Positions 54,362-62,836 of a stretch of 64,000 bases of DNA are shown here, piece after piece (the stretch's first letter is position 1; every line of letters starts with the position of its first letter). The position numbers and the translations under genes were made by a program. The stretch is taken from positions 434,001 to 498,000 of the forward strand of contig NZ_UWPE01000001.1 of NCBI RefSeq assembly GCF_900604955.1, read 5' to 3'. This stretch comes from Neoactinobaculum massilliense (GTDB lineage Bacteria; Actinomycetota; Actinomycetes; Actinomycetales; Actinomycetaceae). Below the pieces are notes generated by a model. It was not told the origin of the DNA and did no database searches. It saw only the letters and a list, made by a program, of their open reading frames with translations.

Positions 54362-55564
54362 ATGACAACTACTAACACAGCGAGCCGGGGACGATTTGGT
54401 CCCTACGGTGGCCAGTACATGCCGGAAACGCTCATGAATGCGGTTATTGAACTGGAGCGCGCCTACAACCACTATCGGACGGATCCAGAATTCCAGCGGG
54501 AGCTGGCGCAGCTGCTGAAAAACTATGCGGGGCGGCCCTCACTGCTCTACTTCGCGGAAAACATGACGAAGGATCTGGGCGGCGCCAAGATTTACCTCAA
54601 GCGGGAGGATCTCAACCATACCGGTGCGCACAAAATAAATAACGCGCTCGGGCAGGCGCTGCTGGCAAAAAAGATGGGCAAAACGCGGCTCATCGCAGAA
54701 ACGGGTGCCGGCCAGCACGGGGTAGCCACGGCCACGGTCGCGGCGCTACTGGGTATGGAATGCGTGGTGTTCATGGGGCGCAAGGACACTGAGCGCCAGG
54801 CGCTCAACGTGTATCGGATGCGACTGCTCGGTGCTCGGGTGGTGGCCGTTGACTCGGGCACGGGGACGCTTAAGGATGCGGTCAACGAGGCCATGCGTGA
54901 ATGGACGCGGCGGATTGATGACACGCACTACTGCATCGGTTCGGCCATGGGACCGCATCCTTTCCCGACCATTGTGCGAGATTTCCAGGCCGTGATTTCG
55001 GCTGAAACAAAGCAGCAGCTGCAGGAGGCCGAGCAGACGCTTCCGGATTACGTCATCGCGTGCGTGGGTGGTGGCTCCAACGCTATCGGCTCCTTCTACA
55101 ACTTCATTGGGGACCCTACCGTCAAGCTGGTGGGCGCCGAGGGGGCGGGGCACGGCGTGGAGGCTCCTGACACCGCCGCGACCGTGAGTGCCGGGCGCGT
55201 GGGGATTTTCCACGCCATGAAGTCCTACTTCAACCAGGATAAAGATGGCCAGATTAAACCGGTCTACTCGATTTCGGCGGGGCTGGATTATCCGGGCGTT
55301 GGCCCTGAACACGCCTACCTGCACGATATCGGGCGTGCCACCTACGTTCCGATCACAGATGAGGAAGCGGTAGACGCCTTCGAGTACCTCTCGCGTATCG
55401 AGGGGATCATTCCGGCCATCGAGTCCTCACACGCGGTGGCCTACGCGATGAAACTCGCGCCAACACTCAGTAAAGACAAGATCGTGGTGGTCACGCTCTC
55501 GGGCCGCGGCGACAAGGACGTGGCGGCTATTGCCCGCTACCGTGGGGAGGATCTGCATGACTAG
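54362..55564 (+). CDS. trpB: Tryptophan synthase beta chain
   Basis: A 400-residue PLP enzyme condensing indole with serine. The Schiff-base Lys91 is in [29 protein letters not shown] and the phosphate loop [10 protein letters not shown] are present. The sequence style ([37 protein letters not shown]) is that of standard TrpB1. AAAGGA precedes the ATG, and the last eight bases overlap trpA. Confidence 0.97.
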   Translation: MTTTNTASRGRFGPYGGQYMPETLMNAVIELERAYNHYRTDPEFQRELAQLLKNYAGRPSLLYFAENMTKDLGGAKIYLKREDLNHTGAHKINNALGQALLAKKMGKTRLIAETGAGQHGVATATVAALLGMECVVFMGRKDTERQALNVYRMRLLGARVVAVDSGTGTLKDAVNEAMREWTRRIDDTHYCIGSAMGPHPFPTIVRDFQAVISAETKQQLQEAEQTLPDYVIACVGGGSNAIGSFYNFIGDPTVKLVGAEGAGHGVEAPDTAATVSAGRVGIFHAMKSYFNQDKDGQIKPVYSISAGLDYPGVGPEHAYLHDIGRATYVPITDEEAVDAFEYLSRIEGIIPAIESSHAVAYAMKLAPTLSKDKIVVVTLSGRGDKDVAAIARYRGEDLHD

Positions 55565-56354
55565 CTATCTCGCGCAGGGGCCCGCGCGAATTCGTGACGC
55601 GTTCGCGGCCCGCAAGGTTTTTATCCCCTACGTGGTGGCCGGGGATCCGGACCTGGACACCACGGCCGAAGTGATTCGGGCAGCCGTGCGCGGGGGAGCC
55701 GACGCCGTGGAGATCGGCATTCCGTTCTCGGACCCAACGGCGGAGGGGCCGGTCATCACAGCGGCCACGCAGCGCTCCCTCGCTCACGGCACCACAACGG
55801 CCGATGCATTCACTCTCGTGGAGGAGTTACGCAAGGACGTGACTGTCCCGTTCTTCTTCATGACCTACGCGGCCGTGGTGTTTGCGCGCGGTTCGGAGCA
55901 GTTCATTCGACGCTGCGCCGAGGTGGGCGTGGACGGTCTCATCATTCCTGACATTCCATTGGAGGAGCGCGGCGAATTCGCACCGTACTGCGAGAAGTAC
56001 GGCGTGGCCCTGGTGCCGCTGGTGGCGCCCACCTCCGGCGCCCGAACGGCCGCCATCGCGCGGGCTGCTACCGGGTTCGTCTATGTGGTGAGCTCGCTGG
56101 GCGTGACAGGCATGCGGTCCTCCATCACCACGGACGTGCAGCGCCTCTCGGACGCTATCCACGCCGCCGCGGATATTCCCTGCGCCATCGGGTTCGGAAT
56201 TTCGACGCCGGAGCAGGCAGCCGAGATGGCGGCCCACGCCGACGGGGTGATTGTTGGCAGCGCGATCGTCAACCTGGTAGCTGAGCGCGGGAAGGAGGCT
56301 CCGGCTGCGGTCGAGGAATTTGTCGGTGCAATGACGGCCGCAATCCGGGGATGA
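55557..56354 (+). CDS. trpA: Tryptophan synthase alpha chain
   Basis: A 265-residue TIM barrel that splits indole-3-glycerol phosphate and passes indole to TrpB. The catalytic Glu52 (E. coli Glu49) lies in [10 protein letters not shown]. The second acid, Asp60 in E. coli (ADGP), is Glu63 here (TAEGP), a conservative change seen in part of the family. GVTGMRS and the phosphate-binding GFGIS and VGSAIV are normal. It is coupled to trpB by an eight-base overlap and ends the operon before a strong hairpin. Confidence 0.96.
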   Translation: MTSYLAQGPARIRDAFAARKVFIPYVVAGDPDLDTTAEVIRAAVRGGADAVEIGIPFSDPTAEGPVITAATQRSLAHGTTTADAFTLVEELRKDVTVPFFFMTYAAVVFARGSEQFIRRCAEVGVDGLIIPDIPLEERGEFAPYCEKYGVALVPLVAPTSGARTAAIARAATGFVYVVSSLGVTGMRSSITTDVQRLSDAIHAAADIPCAIGFGISTPEQAAEMAAHADGVIVGSAIVNLVAERGKEAPAAVEEFVGAMTAAIRG

Positions 56355-56358
56355 CACG

Positions 56359-56398
56359 CGGAGCGGTGACCGGTGCCTGTGCCTCGGTCACCGCTCCG
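56359..56398 (+). terminator. 14-bp GC-rich hairpin after trpA (no U-tract)
   Basis: CGGAGCGGTGACCG pairs perfectly with CGGTCACCGCTCCG around a 12-nt loop, just past the trpA stop. TGATGG, not Ts, follows. Confidence 0.7.
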
Positions 56399-56444
56399 TG
56401 ATGGCGGTGGCCCAGTCTGTTCGTCCCCGTTAGTCCCTTGACAC

Positions 56445-56511
56445 GTGGGGCGCATCTTGGCGAAGCGCCCCACGCCGGGTAGTGTTACTTACAACGAGCC
56501 GTGTGGCTCGT
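56445..56511. promoter_or_regulatory. Two inverted repeats upstream of the aldehyde dehydrogenase
   Basis: GTGGGGCGC-N11-GCGCCCCAC (56445-56473) and ACGAGCC-GTGT-GGCTCGT (56494-56511) lie in the promoter region. A perfect TTGACA (56438-56443) overlaps the left edge, but no -10 box is found at normal spacing. The second repeat ends 23 bases before the start codon and could be an operator or leader hairpin. Confidence 0.45.
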
Positions 56512-56534
56512 GTCACAATCACAAGGGAGTGATA

Positions 56535-57929
56535 ATGGCTTACGCAACAACAAATCCGTACACGGGCAAAGTGGAGAAGACATTCCCCACTGCTTCGGCC
56601 ACTGAGGTGGATGCGGCCATCGCCAAGGCCCACGGAGCCTTCCTCGAGTGGAAGGAACTACCATTCGAGGAGCGCGCTGAGGTACTGCACAGGGCTGCGC
56701 AGATTCTTGCCGAGAACAAGCGCGCCTACGCGGAGATCGTTACCCGCGAAATGGGCAAACTGGTGGCTGAGGCCGAGGCGGAAATAGATATCTGCGTGGG
56801 GATGCTCGAGTACTACGTTAAGCGGGGTGCGGACGAAATGGCGCCGCACTTCGTCAAGGCGGGCGGACTCGGTGACACCGACGTCATGGTGGTCAACGAA
56901 CCCATGGGTGTTATCTATGCCGTCGAACCCTGGAACTTCCCCTACTACCAGGTAATCCGCATCTGCGCGCCACAGTTCACCGCCGGCAACGCAATTCTGC
57001 TCAAGCACGCCAGCATCGTGCCGCAGAGCGCGCTGGCCATGGAGGACCTATTTGCCAAGGCCGGTGCGCCGGAGGGGCTGCTTACCGCGGTGTTTGCCGG
57101 GCACGAGGCGACGGCCCAGGTGCTTGCGGATCCGCGTGTGCGCGGCGTGGCGCTCACCGGTTCCGAGGGAGCGGGCGCCGCCGTCGCGGCCGAGGCGGGC
57201 CGTAATCTCAAGAAGTCCACCCTCGAACTGGGCGGCGCGGATGCCTACGTGGTGCTGGAGGATGCGGACCTGGATAAGGCTGTCCAGTGGGCGGTCATCG
57301 GCCGCAACTGGAACGCTGGGCAGGTGTGTGTCTCCTCCAAGCGCATTATCGTGGCCGATGCACTCTACGATGATTTCGTGGCCAAGTACCGTGCTCGGGC
57401 CAGGCAGAACCTGGTGGCAGGCGATCCGATGGATTCGGCTACCACCCTCGCGCCGCTCTCCTCGCAGGACGCGGTGGATCAGCTCACCCGTCAGGTGGAA
57501 CATGCCAAGGAAGAGGGCGCCACGGTGGAGGAGATCGGGATTGAGCTGCCAGACCAGGGTACGTTCTTCCAGCCGATGATCATCACGGATATTCCCGAGG
57601 GCTCGGACACGCGGCATACGGAGTTCTTCGGCCCGGTGGCGCAGTTCTACCGGGCGAAGGATGAAGAGGATGCGATCCGCATTGCCAATGACACGCCGTT
57701 TGGGTTAGGTGGCTCCGTGTTCTCCCGGGACATTCACCACGCGCAGGCGGTGGCCCGCCGCATCGATACCGGCATGGTCTATATCAACCAGCCCACCGGC
57801 GTGAAGGCGGAGATTCCGTTTGGTGGTACCAAGCGTTCCGGGTATGGTCGCGAGCTCACCGAACTGGGCCTTAAGGAATTTGTCAACCAGAAGGTGGTGG
57901 CGGTCCGCGACATTGACGGCGAATTCTGA
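56535..57929 (+). CDS. Aldehyde dehydrogenase, succinate-semialdehyde dehydrogenase-like
   Basis: A 464-residue NAD(P)-dependent ALDH. The catalytic Cys265 is in NAGQVCVSSKRI, with STLELGGADAYVVLEDADL and EPWNFPYYQVIR (Rossmann fold). It resembles GabD/Sad-type succinate-semialdehyde dehydrogenases closely enough for that provisional call, but related aldehydes are possible. AAGGGAG precedes the ATG. It is followed convergently by a KDG transporter, so a link to sugar-acid aldehydes is also conceivable. Confidence 0.85.
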   Translation: MAYATTNPYTGKVEKTFPTASATEVDAAIAKAHGAFLEWKELPFEERAEVLHRAAQILAENKRAYAEIVTREMGKLVAEAEAEIDICVGMLEYYVKRGADEMAPHFVKAGGLGDTDVMVVNEPMGVIYAVEPWNFPYYQVIRICAPQFTAGNAILLKHASIVPQSALAMEDLFAKAGAPEGLLTAVFAGHEATAQVLADPRVRGVALTGSEGAGAAVAAEAGRNLKKSTLELGGADAYVVLEDADLDKAVQWAVIGRNWNAGQVCVSSKRIIVADALYDDFVAKYRARARQNLVAGDPMDSATTLAPLSSQDAVDQLTRQVEHAKEEGATVEEIGIELPDQGTFFQPMIITDIPEGSDTRHTEFFGPVAQFYRAKDEEDAIRIANDTPFGLGGSVFSRDIHHAQAVARRIDTGMVYINQPTGVKAEIPFGGTKRSGYGRELTELGLKEFVNQKVVAVRDIDGEF

Positions 57930-58060
57930 CGCGGCCTCAGGTGTCAGCATGGTTGGTCTGCGCGACGTCGTCCTGGACGACGCCACTGTGGTCGTAGCTG
58001 CGCCGTTGTGTAGTCCGCGTGGCACTTGACGACGCTGCTGTGCGCGCGTTGAAACGCGGT

Positions 58061-58100
58061 GTGGTACGGGCCGCCCTTCTGGGTGGGCGGCCCGTACCAC
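58061..58100. terminator. 16-bp perfect hairpin between convergent aldehyde dehydrogenase and kdgT
   Basis: GTGGTACGGGCCGCCC and its exact complement surround an 8-nt loop. There is no good T-run on either side. It probably terminates both converging transcripts. Confidence 0.75.
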
Positions 58101-58103
58101 GCT

Positions 58104-59111
58104 TTAGTGCGTGGCGGTGGCCGGTTCTCGCGTAGTTAGGCCGAAGTGCTTTGCAGCCCACGCCGTGATGATCGGCGTGAGGAATGCGGTGACGATGGCG
58201 GCGGCTGCCACCTGTGCGGTGGCGGTGGCCAGCACGGCCCCGCCGTACTTGGCTGTATCGACCGTGGCCATGGCCGCAGGTGTCGCCACGTTTGCGCCGG
58301 CGCAACTTGAAATTGCGGCGCCCGCAACGCCGCTACCTCCGGTAAGGCGATCGACAGGAATCGTGACTAGTGCACCGATTACTGAGCAAATCACGCCGAG
58401 AAGAATTCCGGGCAGGCCCGCCTTTATCAGCTGCGAAAGATTCATGGTGGAGCCCATCGCGAAGAACGTGAGAATGATGATGGGCGTGAGGGCGCCGGCG
58501 AACATCTTTCGGAGCGTGGGGAAACAGTTACCCAGCACAATGCCTACGATGATCGGCAGCACGGCACCGAGCAGGCTCCACCCGATTGGGGCCTCGCCTG
58601 CCGCGCCGAGGGCAATCATGGTAACGGGTGGGCCCACCACCAGGGTAGTGATGGCCACGGCGCCGCGCTCCACCTCTGTGCCGTAGGTACCCATAAGTCC
58701 GGCGTACATTGCATTGTTCGCACCCGAGCAGGTCGCCAGAATGGCCATGGCCGAGAGACCGAACAGGTTGTCATTGAGCCAGAACAGCACGATCAGAGCG
58801 AGCGCGACACAAAAGACCACCTTCGTGATAATGAGGATTGCACCCCGGAGCGCTGCTTTCGGGGCGGATTTGAAGGAGATCGTTGTGCCCACAATGACCA
58901 GGAAGGCGCCTACAAGGGCGCCGGTTCCTTCGGTGGTCATGGACGTGGTGAAACTGCCAATGGCGAAAACCTGTGGGAAGAGCGTATTAATGAGGCAGCC
59001 CAGCAGCAGCGGGATAAGAATGGTGGCTCCGGGGATTTTCCCGAGTCGCGTGAAGAAGCCTTCGTGAGATTTTGCCGGCGGTGTATCTGGCGTGGCGGCA
59101 CCTCGTGCCAT
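58104..59111 (-). CDS. kdgT: 2-keto-3-deoxygluconate permease (KdgT family)
   Basis: A 335-residue membrane transporter with about ten helices. The opening LGKIPGATILIPLLLGCLINTLFP and CSGANNAMYAGLMGTYG match KdgT proton symporters for 2-keto-3-deoxygluconate and related hexuronate products. MARGAATP is used as the start because the usual family N-terminus begins close to there; MQYLII, 12 codons upstream, is an alternative and neither has a strong ribosome-binding site. It lies 74 bp behind the SDR gene on the same strand, and both are probably one operon. Confidence 0.88.
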   Translation of the reverse strand: MARGAATPDTPPAKSHEGFFTRLGKIPGATILIPLLLGCLINTLFPQVFAIGSFTTSMTTEGTGALVGAFLVIVGTTISFKSAPKAALRGAILIITKVVFCVALALIVLFWLNDNLFGLSAMAILATCSGANNAMYAGLMGTYGTEVERGAVAITTLVVGPPVTMIALGAAGEAPIGWSLLGAVLPIIVGIVLGNCFPTLRKMFAGALTPIIILTFFAMGSTMNLSQLIKAGLPGILLGVICSVIGALVTIPVDRLTGGSGVAGAAISSCAGANVATPAAMATVDTAKYGGAVLATATAQVAAAAIVTAFLTPIITAWAAKHFGLTTREPATATH

Positions 59112-59185
59112 GAGTTCTCGATTCGTTGAAATGATGAGGTATTGCATGGGGTGCCGAGCCCGCAAGCCCGGCACCAAAAACTTGT

Positions 59186-59941
59186 CTAGCCATCCATGAC
59201 GATGCCGCCGTCACAGTCACCGATCTCGCCGGTGACGAAGCTGGCGGCGTCGGACGCGAAGAAAAGCACCATCTGCGCCGGCTCGGAAGGTTGTGCAGCG
59301 CGCCCGAGCGGGATCATCGCGATTACCTTGTCGTGCTTGGTCTTATCCTCGTTGAGCGCCGTGGTCATCTGAGTGAGCGTGAATGAGGGGCATACGGCGT
59401 TGCAGGCGATGCCGTACTTTCCGCCTTCCTTTGCCACTGCTTTGGTGAGGCCGTTGACGCCTGCCTTAGACGAGGCGTATGCGGCGGTCCCAAGTAGCCC
59501 ACCGCCAATCTTGCCCGCAACGGAAGAGACGTTGACGATGCGTCCACCGCCGATCTTCTTCAAATGGGGGAATAGCGCGCTACACATGGTGAATGTGCCG
59601 TTGAGATTGATAGTGATGGTCCGGGACCACTCGGCGTCGTCAATCTCCTCGAAAGGCTTCGCAGAGATAACACCCGCAACGTTGATGAGGGTGTTGGTCT
59701 CGGGATGATCCACGAGGATCTGCGTAACTGTTGCGCGGGCCTCATTGGGTGTCCCGATATCGAGGTGATAGTAGGAATTACCTTTTCCTAGCGTCTTGAC
59801 AAAGGCCTCGCCCTTGGCGTCATCGATATCGGTCACGATCACGTGACCGCCGCCTGCGACGATGCCGCGCGCTATTTCGGAGCCGATCCCGCCGCTTCCT
59901 CCTGTCACGATGGCGGTTTTCCCGGTGAAATCAAAAACCAT
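59186..59941 (-). CDS. Short-chain dehydrogenase, possible KduD-type (KDG/DKII) oxidoreductase
   Basis: A 251-residue classical SDR. The NAD(P) loop is TGGSGGIGSEIA (starting near residue 12), NVAG follows, and the active site is S in VNVSSVAG plus Y-A-S-S-K. Fusion-free length and FG-like start fit the FabG/KduD group. Proximity to a KDG permease and a KDG-type kinase suggests conversion of 2,5-diketo-3-deoxygluconate to KDG, but this is context inference; 3-ketoacyl reductase is the alternative. GAAAGGAAAG precedes the ATG. Confidence 0.82.
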   Translation of the reverse strand: MVFDFTGKTAIVTGGSGGIGSEIARGIVAGGGHVIVTDIDDAKGEAFVKTLGKGNSYYHLDIGTPNEARATVTQILVDHPETNTLINVAGVISAKPFEEIDDAEWSRTITINLNGTFTMCSALFPHLKKIGGGRIVNVSSVAGKIGGGLLGTAAYASSKAGVNGLTKAVAKEGGKYGIACNAVCPSFTLTQMTTALNEDKTKHDKVIAMIPLGRAAQPSEPAQMVLFFASDAASFVTGEIGDCDGGIVMDG

Positions 59942-59961
59942 GATTTCTTTCCTTTCTTGGG

Positions 59962-59974
59962 TTTCGATTCGAAA
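59962..59974. promoter_or_regulatory. 13-bp palindrome in the SDR leader
   Basis: TTTCGA-T-TCGAAA is perfect and lies 21-33 bases upstream of the SDR start codon. It is a candidate operator or leader hairpin. Confidence 0.4.
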
Positions 59975-60164
59975 GTATCCGGAGGTTTTCGCGGAGCACG
60001 ATGTCAAAGGTCCTCTGAAATATTGGTCCGGGATCGGAGGAAGGGCGCCGGTGCGAGATGAAGACTATGGGCAAATCGTTGCCAGTAGCGGCATTTGCGG
60101 AAGAAACGCATGCTGATCCGAATGCGTAACCTATGTTAATGAAATGGAAGGATGTCCGGGTTGC

Positions 60165-60180
60165 CACATCTTGAGATGTG
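60165..60180. promoter_or_regulatory. 16-bp palindrome in the divergent SDR / RclA-like region
   Basis: CACATCT-TG-AGATGTG is perfect. It lies between the divergent SDR and flavoprotein genes, where a regulator of both units would bind. No regulator gene is adjacent. Confidence 0.45.
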
Positions 60181-60295
60181 TTCATCATCTGGACGGGTGG
60201 GCTGCGCTTGACGTGGCTCTCGGAATTCTCCTGCGGCTCACCGCGTTCGAGGAGTGGCTAAGAGCGGTGAGGTGCCGCGCAGGAATGGAGATGCT

Positions 60296-61624
60296 ATGGA
60301 TCTGGATGTACTGGTGATCGGATTCGGTAAGGCGGGCAAGACGCTCGCCATGAAGCGCGGCGCGGCTGGCGACCGTGTGGCTATCGTGGAGCAGTCTCCT
60401 GCCATGTACGGTGGCACGTGCATCAATATCGCCTGCGTTCCCACGAAGCGTTTGCTCACCGAAGCGCTGCGAGGTACCGATTGGGTCACGGCGCGTGAAG
60501 GCCGCAATGCCTTCATCGATAAGCTCAACGCCGTCAATAAGAAAATGGCACTGGACAAGAACGTGGCGGTGATTGATGGCCACGCTGAATTCACCGGCCC
60601 ACACTCTGTCCGCGTGACCGGCGGCACCGATACGCTCGACATCACTGCTTCCACCATCATCATCAATACCGGCGCACTGCCCAACAAGTTGGATGTGCCC
60701 GGCGCGGATGCTGCGTTTGTCTATGACTCCACCACCATCCAGCAGGTGAAAGCCGCACCGCAGAACCTTGTGATCGTGGGTGGCGGCCCAATCGGCCTCG
60801 AATTTGCCACCATGTTTAACGGTTTCGGGTCCCATGTCACGGTGCTTGATGCGGGGGAGCAGCTGCTGCCTCGGTACGGCGCCGACATCCGCACCGGCGT
60901 GGAGGAGGAGCTGGCGCGGGTTGGAATCACGGTGGTTCACGGTGCGCGGGTGAAAGCCATTGAGGAAGGCGCCGTGCGGTATTTGGTTGCGGGTGCGGAG
61001 CACACTGTCCCGGCAACGGCCGTACTGGCGGCCATCGGGCGTCATCCGGCTACAGATGGTCTAGGCCTTGAGGCGGCAGGCATCAAGGTCACTGAGCGTG
61101 GCGCGATTGCGGTGGATGAGCACATGCGCACGAACGTGGAGGGCGTGTACGCGGCAGGCGACGTGACGGGGCATGCCCAGTTCACCTACGCCTCCTACGA
61201 CGACTTCCGTATCATCCGCTCGGATCGATGGGGCGAGGGTACGCGCACCGCCTCTGGCCGGCTCCTTCCGGTCACCACCTTCATTAATCCGCCGCTGGCC
61301 TCCGTGGGGATGAATGAGGAGGAGGCGCGCGAGGAAGCTGAGGAAAAGGGATACGAGCTCAAGGTGGCAGCCGCGGATGTGGCCGCCATGGCCATTGTAC
61401 CGCGCCCGAAGATCCTCGGGATGCCGCAGGGCCGCGCAAAGATCCTTGTCGATGCAACGCATGATCGCATTCTCGGGGCCACCCTGTGGATGACGGATGC
61501 ACAGGAACTGATCAATACTGTCGCGCTGGCCATGCGTGAGGGCGTGCCGGCCAGTCACCTGGGATCCGGGATCTATACGCACCCGGCGTCATCTGAGGTA
61601 TTCAACGCGCTCCTAGAAAACTAA
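60296..61624 (+). CDS. RclA-like pyridine nucleotide-disulfide oxidoreductase
   Basis: A 442-residue FAD flavoprotein of the dihydrolipoamide dehydrogenase/mercuric reductase/RclA group. It has an N-terminal FAD loop (VIGFGKAGKT), redox-active C-x4-C at Cys42 and Cys47 in GGTCINIACVPTK, an NAD(P) loop VGGGPIGLE, a second FAD segment YAAGDVTG and a dimerisation domain ending THPASSEVFN. GGTCINIxCxPTK resembles RclA, which protects against hypochlorous acid and binds copper. No dihydrolipoyl complex genes are nearby, which speaks against Lpd. AGGAATGGAG precedes the ATG. Confidence 0.85.
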   Translation: MDLDVLVIGFGKAGKTLAMKRGAAGDRVAIVEQSPAMYGGTCINIACVPTKRLLTEALRGTDWVTAREGRNAFIDKLNAVNKKMALDKNVAVIDGHAEFTGPHSVRVTGGTDTLDITASTIIINTGALPNKLDVPGADAAFVYDSTTIQQVKAAPQNLVIVGGGPIGLEFATMFNGFGSHVTVLDAGEQLLPRYGADIRTGVEEELARVGITVVHGARVKAIEEGAVRYLVAGAEHTVPATAVLAAIGRHPATDGLGLEAAGIKVTERGAIAVDEHMRTNVEGVYAAGDVTGHAQFTYASYDDFRIIRSDRWGEGTRTASGRLLPVTTFINPPLASVGMNEEEAREEAEEKGYELKVAAADVAAMAIVPRPKILGMPQGRAKILVDATHDRILGATLWMTDAQELINTVALAMREGVPASHLGSGIYTHPASSEVFNALLEN

Positions 61625-61629
61625 CCGGG

Positions 61630-61656
61630 ACGGGGGACGAGTAGCTCGTCCCCCGT
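61630..61656 (+). terminator. 12-bp GC-rich hairpin after the flavoprotein gene (no U-tract)
   Basis: ACGGGGGACGAG-TAG-CTCGTCCCCCGT begins six bases past the stop. GATG follows, not a T-run. Confidence 0.7.
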
Positions 61657-61739
61657 GATGTCCCTCCAACGAAAACGCGATGAGACTGGTGCCGTGCCGC
61701 GTCGGCGTCGTACCGGACCATGCTCGAACTGGACGGTGG

Positions 61740-62681
61740 TTACCGCTCCACGTTGTCACCGAATTCGTCGTAGGAATCGATCTGGTAGCGGAAGGGCAGG
61801 CCCTCCCAATCGCCCATTTGGGAAATCGCGAAGGCGGCGGTGAGGTGAGCGCGGCCGAGACGTTCAAACGTGTCCAGTCCGTCCAGCGTGCCGGACAGAT
61901 AACCGGATACGAAGGCGTCGCCGGCACCAATCGGATCCACCACCTGCACATGGTAGGAGGCGCGCTCGGTCACGCCGGAGGTGGCGTACACGCGGGCCTG
62001 CTTGGAACCCTTGACCACCACCTCCCGCACGCCGGAATCCAGCAGAACACGGGCGGCGTCGGCGGGATCCGAAGCGTCCGTGAGAATAGTGAGCTCATCG
62101 CGTCCGCCGAACACGATTGTGGCGCGGTCAGCCAACGAACGAAGCGTCGCCTTCGCACGCTGAGGATCCCACAGAGAACTGCGATAGTTAATGTCGAAGG
62201 AAATGGGCAGGCCCGCTTTACGGGCACAATCCACGCCGTCGTCAATAGCGGCCGCTGCTTCTTCGGAAAGCGCGGACGTAATGCCGGAAATATGAACAAT
62301 CCGCGGTTCATCCTCCGCGATGGCGGTTTCCACCGAGGAGCGGTGGATATGGGAGCCGGCGGAGCTGACACGGTGGTAATCGACGACACGGCGTCCCAAC
62401 CCGCCCGGATGGGTGACCAGTAGTCCGGTGGGGCGGTGATCTGAGCGGCTTACATGCTTGATATCAACGCCCTCCGCGCGCAGTCCGCGCACAATTGCGT
62501 CGCCAAATGCATCTTTACCCAGGCTGCCAATCCAGGCGGCGCTGTGTCCCAGCCGCGACACGCCGATGGCCACGTTGGACTCTGCGCCGCCGAACGATAC
62601 TTCGGCGTGCACGCCAGGCACCACCGCACTGGAGAGCCGTACGGACCCCATCGACTCGCCAATCGCCACAATATCCGTCAT
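61740..62681 (-). CDS. kdgK: PfkB-family sugar kinase, probable 2-keto-3-deoxygluconate kinase
   Basis: A 313-residue ribokinase-fold kinase. The N-terminal FGGAESNVAIGVSRLG is signature 1, and the C-terminal VDPIGAGDAFVSGYLSG is signature 2, with catalytic Asp in GAGD. Start IVAIGESMGSVR and length match KdgK. Close association with KdgT supports phosphorylation of KDG to KDPG, which an aldolase not present here would split. A GGGAGCAGGA site precedes the ATG. It is convergent with the flavoprotein gene. Confidence 0.82.
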   Translation of the reverse strand: MTDIVAIGESMGSVRLSSAVVPGVHAEVSFGGAESNVAIGVSRLGHSAAWIGSLGKDAFGDAIVRGLRAEGVDIKHVSRSDHRPTGLLVTHPGGLGRRVVDYHRVSSAGSHIHRSSVETAIAEDEPRIVHISGITSALSEEAAAAIDDGVDCARKAGLPISFDINYRSSLWDPQRAKATLRSLADRATIVFGGRDELTILTDASDPADAARVLLDSGVREVVVKGSKQARVYATSGVTERASYHVQVVDPIGAGDAFVSGYLSGTLDGLDTFERLGRAHLTAAFAISQMGDWEGLPFRYQIDSYDEFGDNVER

Positions 62682-62785
62682 TCCTGCTCCCTTTCCTGCG
62701 GCCGCTCGCCGCGCCCCTCCAACCTTACGCGACACCTGCCGGAGCAGGCTTCGATGGGCGGCGCAGTTCTCATTCCGGACGTGCT

Positions 62786-62822
62786 CCGGGCCGATCCGTA
62801 CACATGGCGCGGATCGGCCCGG
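62786..62822 (-). terminator. 13-bp GC-rich hairpin after pyrG (no U-tract)
   Basis: CCGGGCCGATCCG pairs exactly with CGGATCGGCCCGG around an 11-nt loop, 14 bases past the pyrG stop in the direction of transcription. Confidence 0.7.
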
Positions 62823-62836
62823 TGACGAGTGCTGCG

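Noticed and set aside
56432-56437. Second DosR-type site (AGTCCC) upstream of the aldehyde dehydrogenase
   Set aside because: Only one half-site is present; the partner GGGACT at the required spacing is missing.
60296-61624. Dihydrolipoamide dehydrogenase (lpd)
   Set aside because: The fold matches, but there are no E1/E2 complex genes nearby and the GGTCINIACVPTK site is closer to RclA-like reductases.
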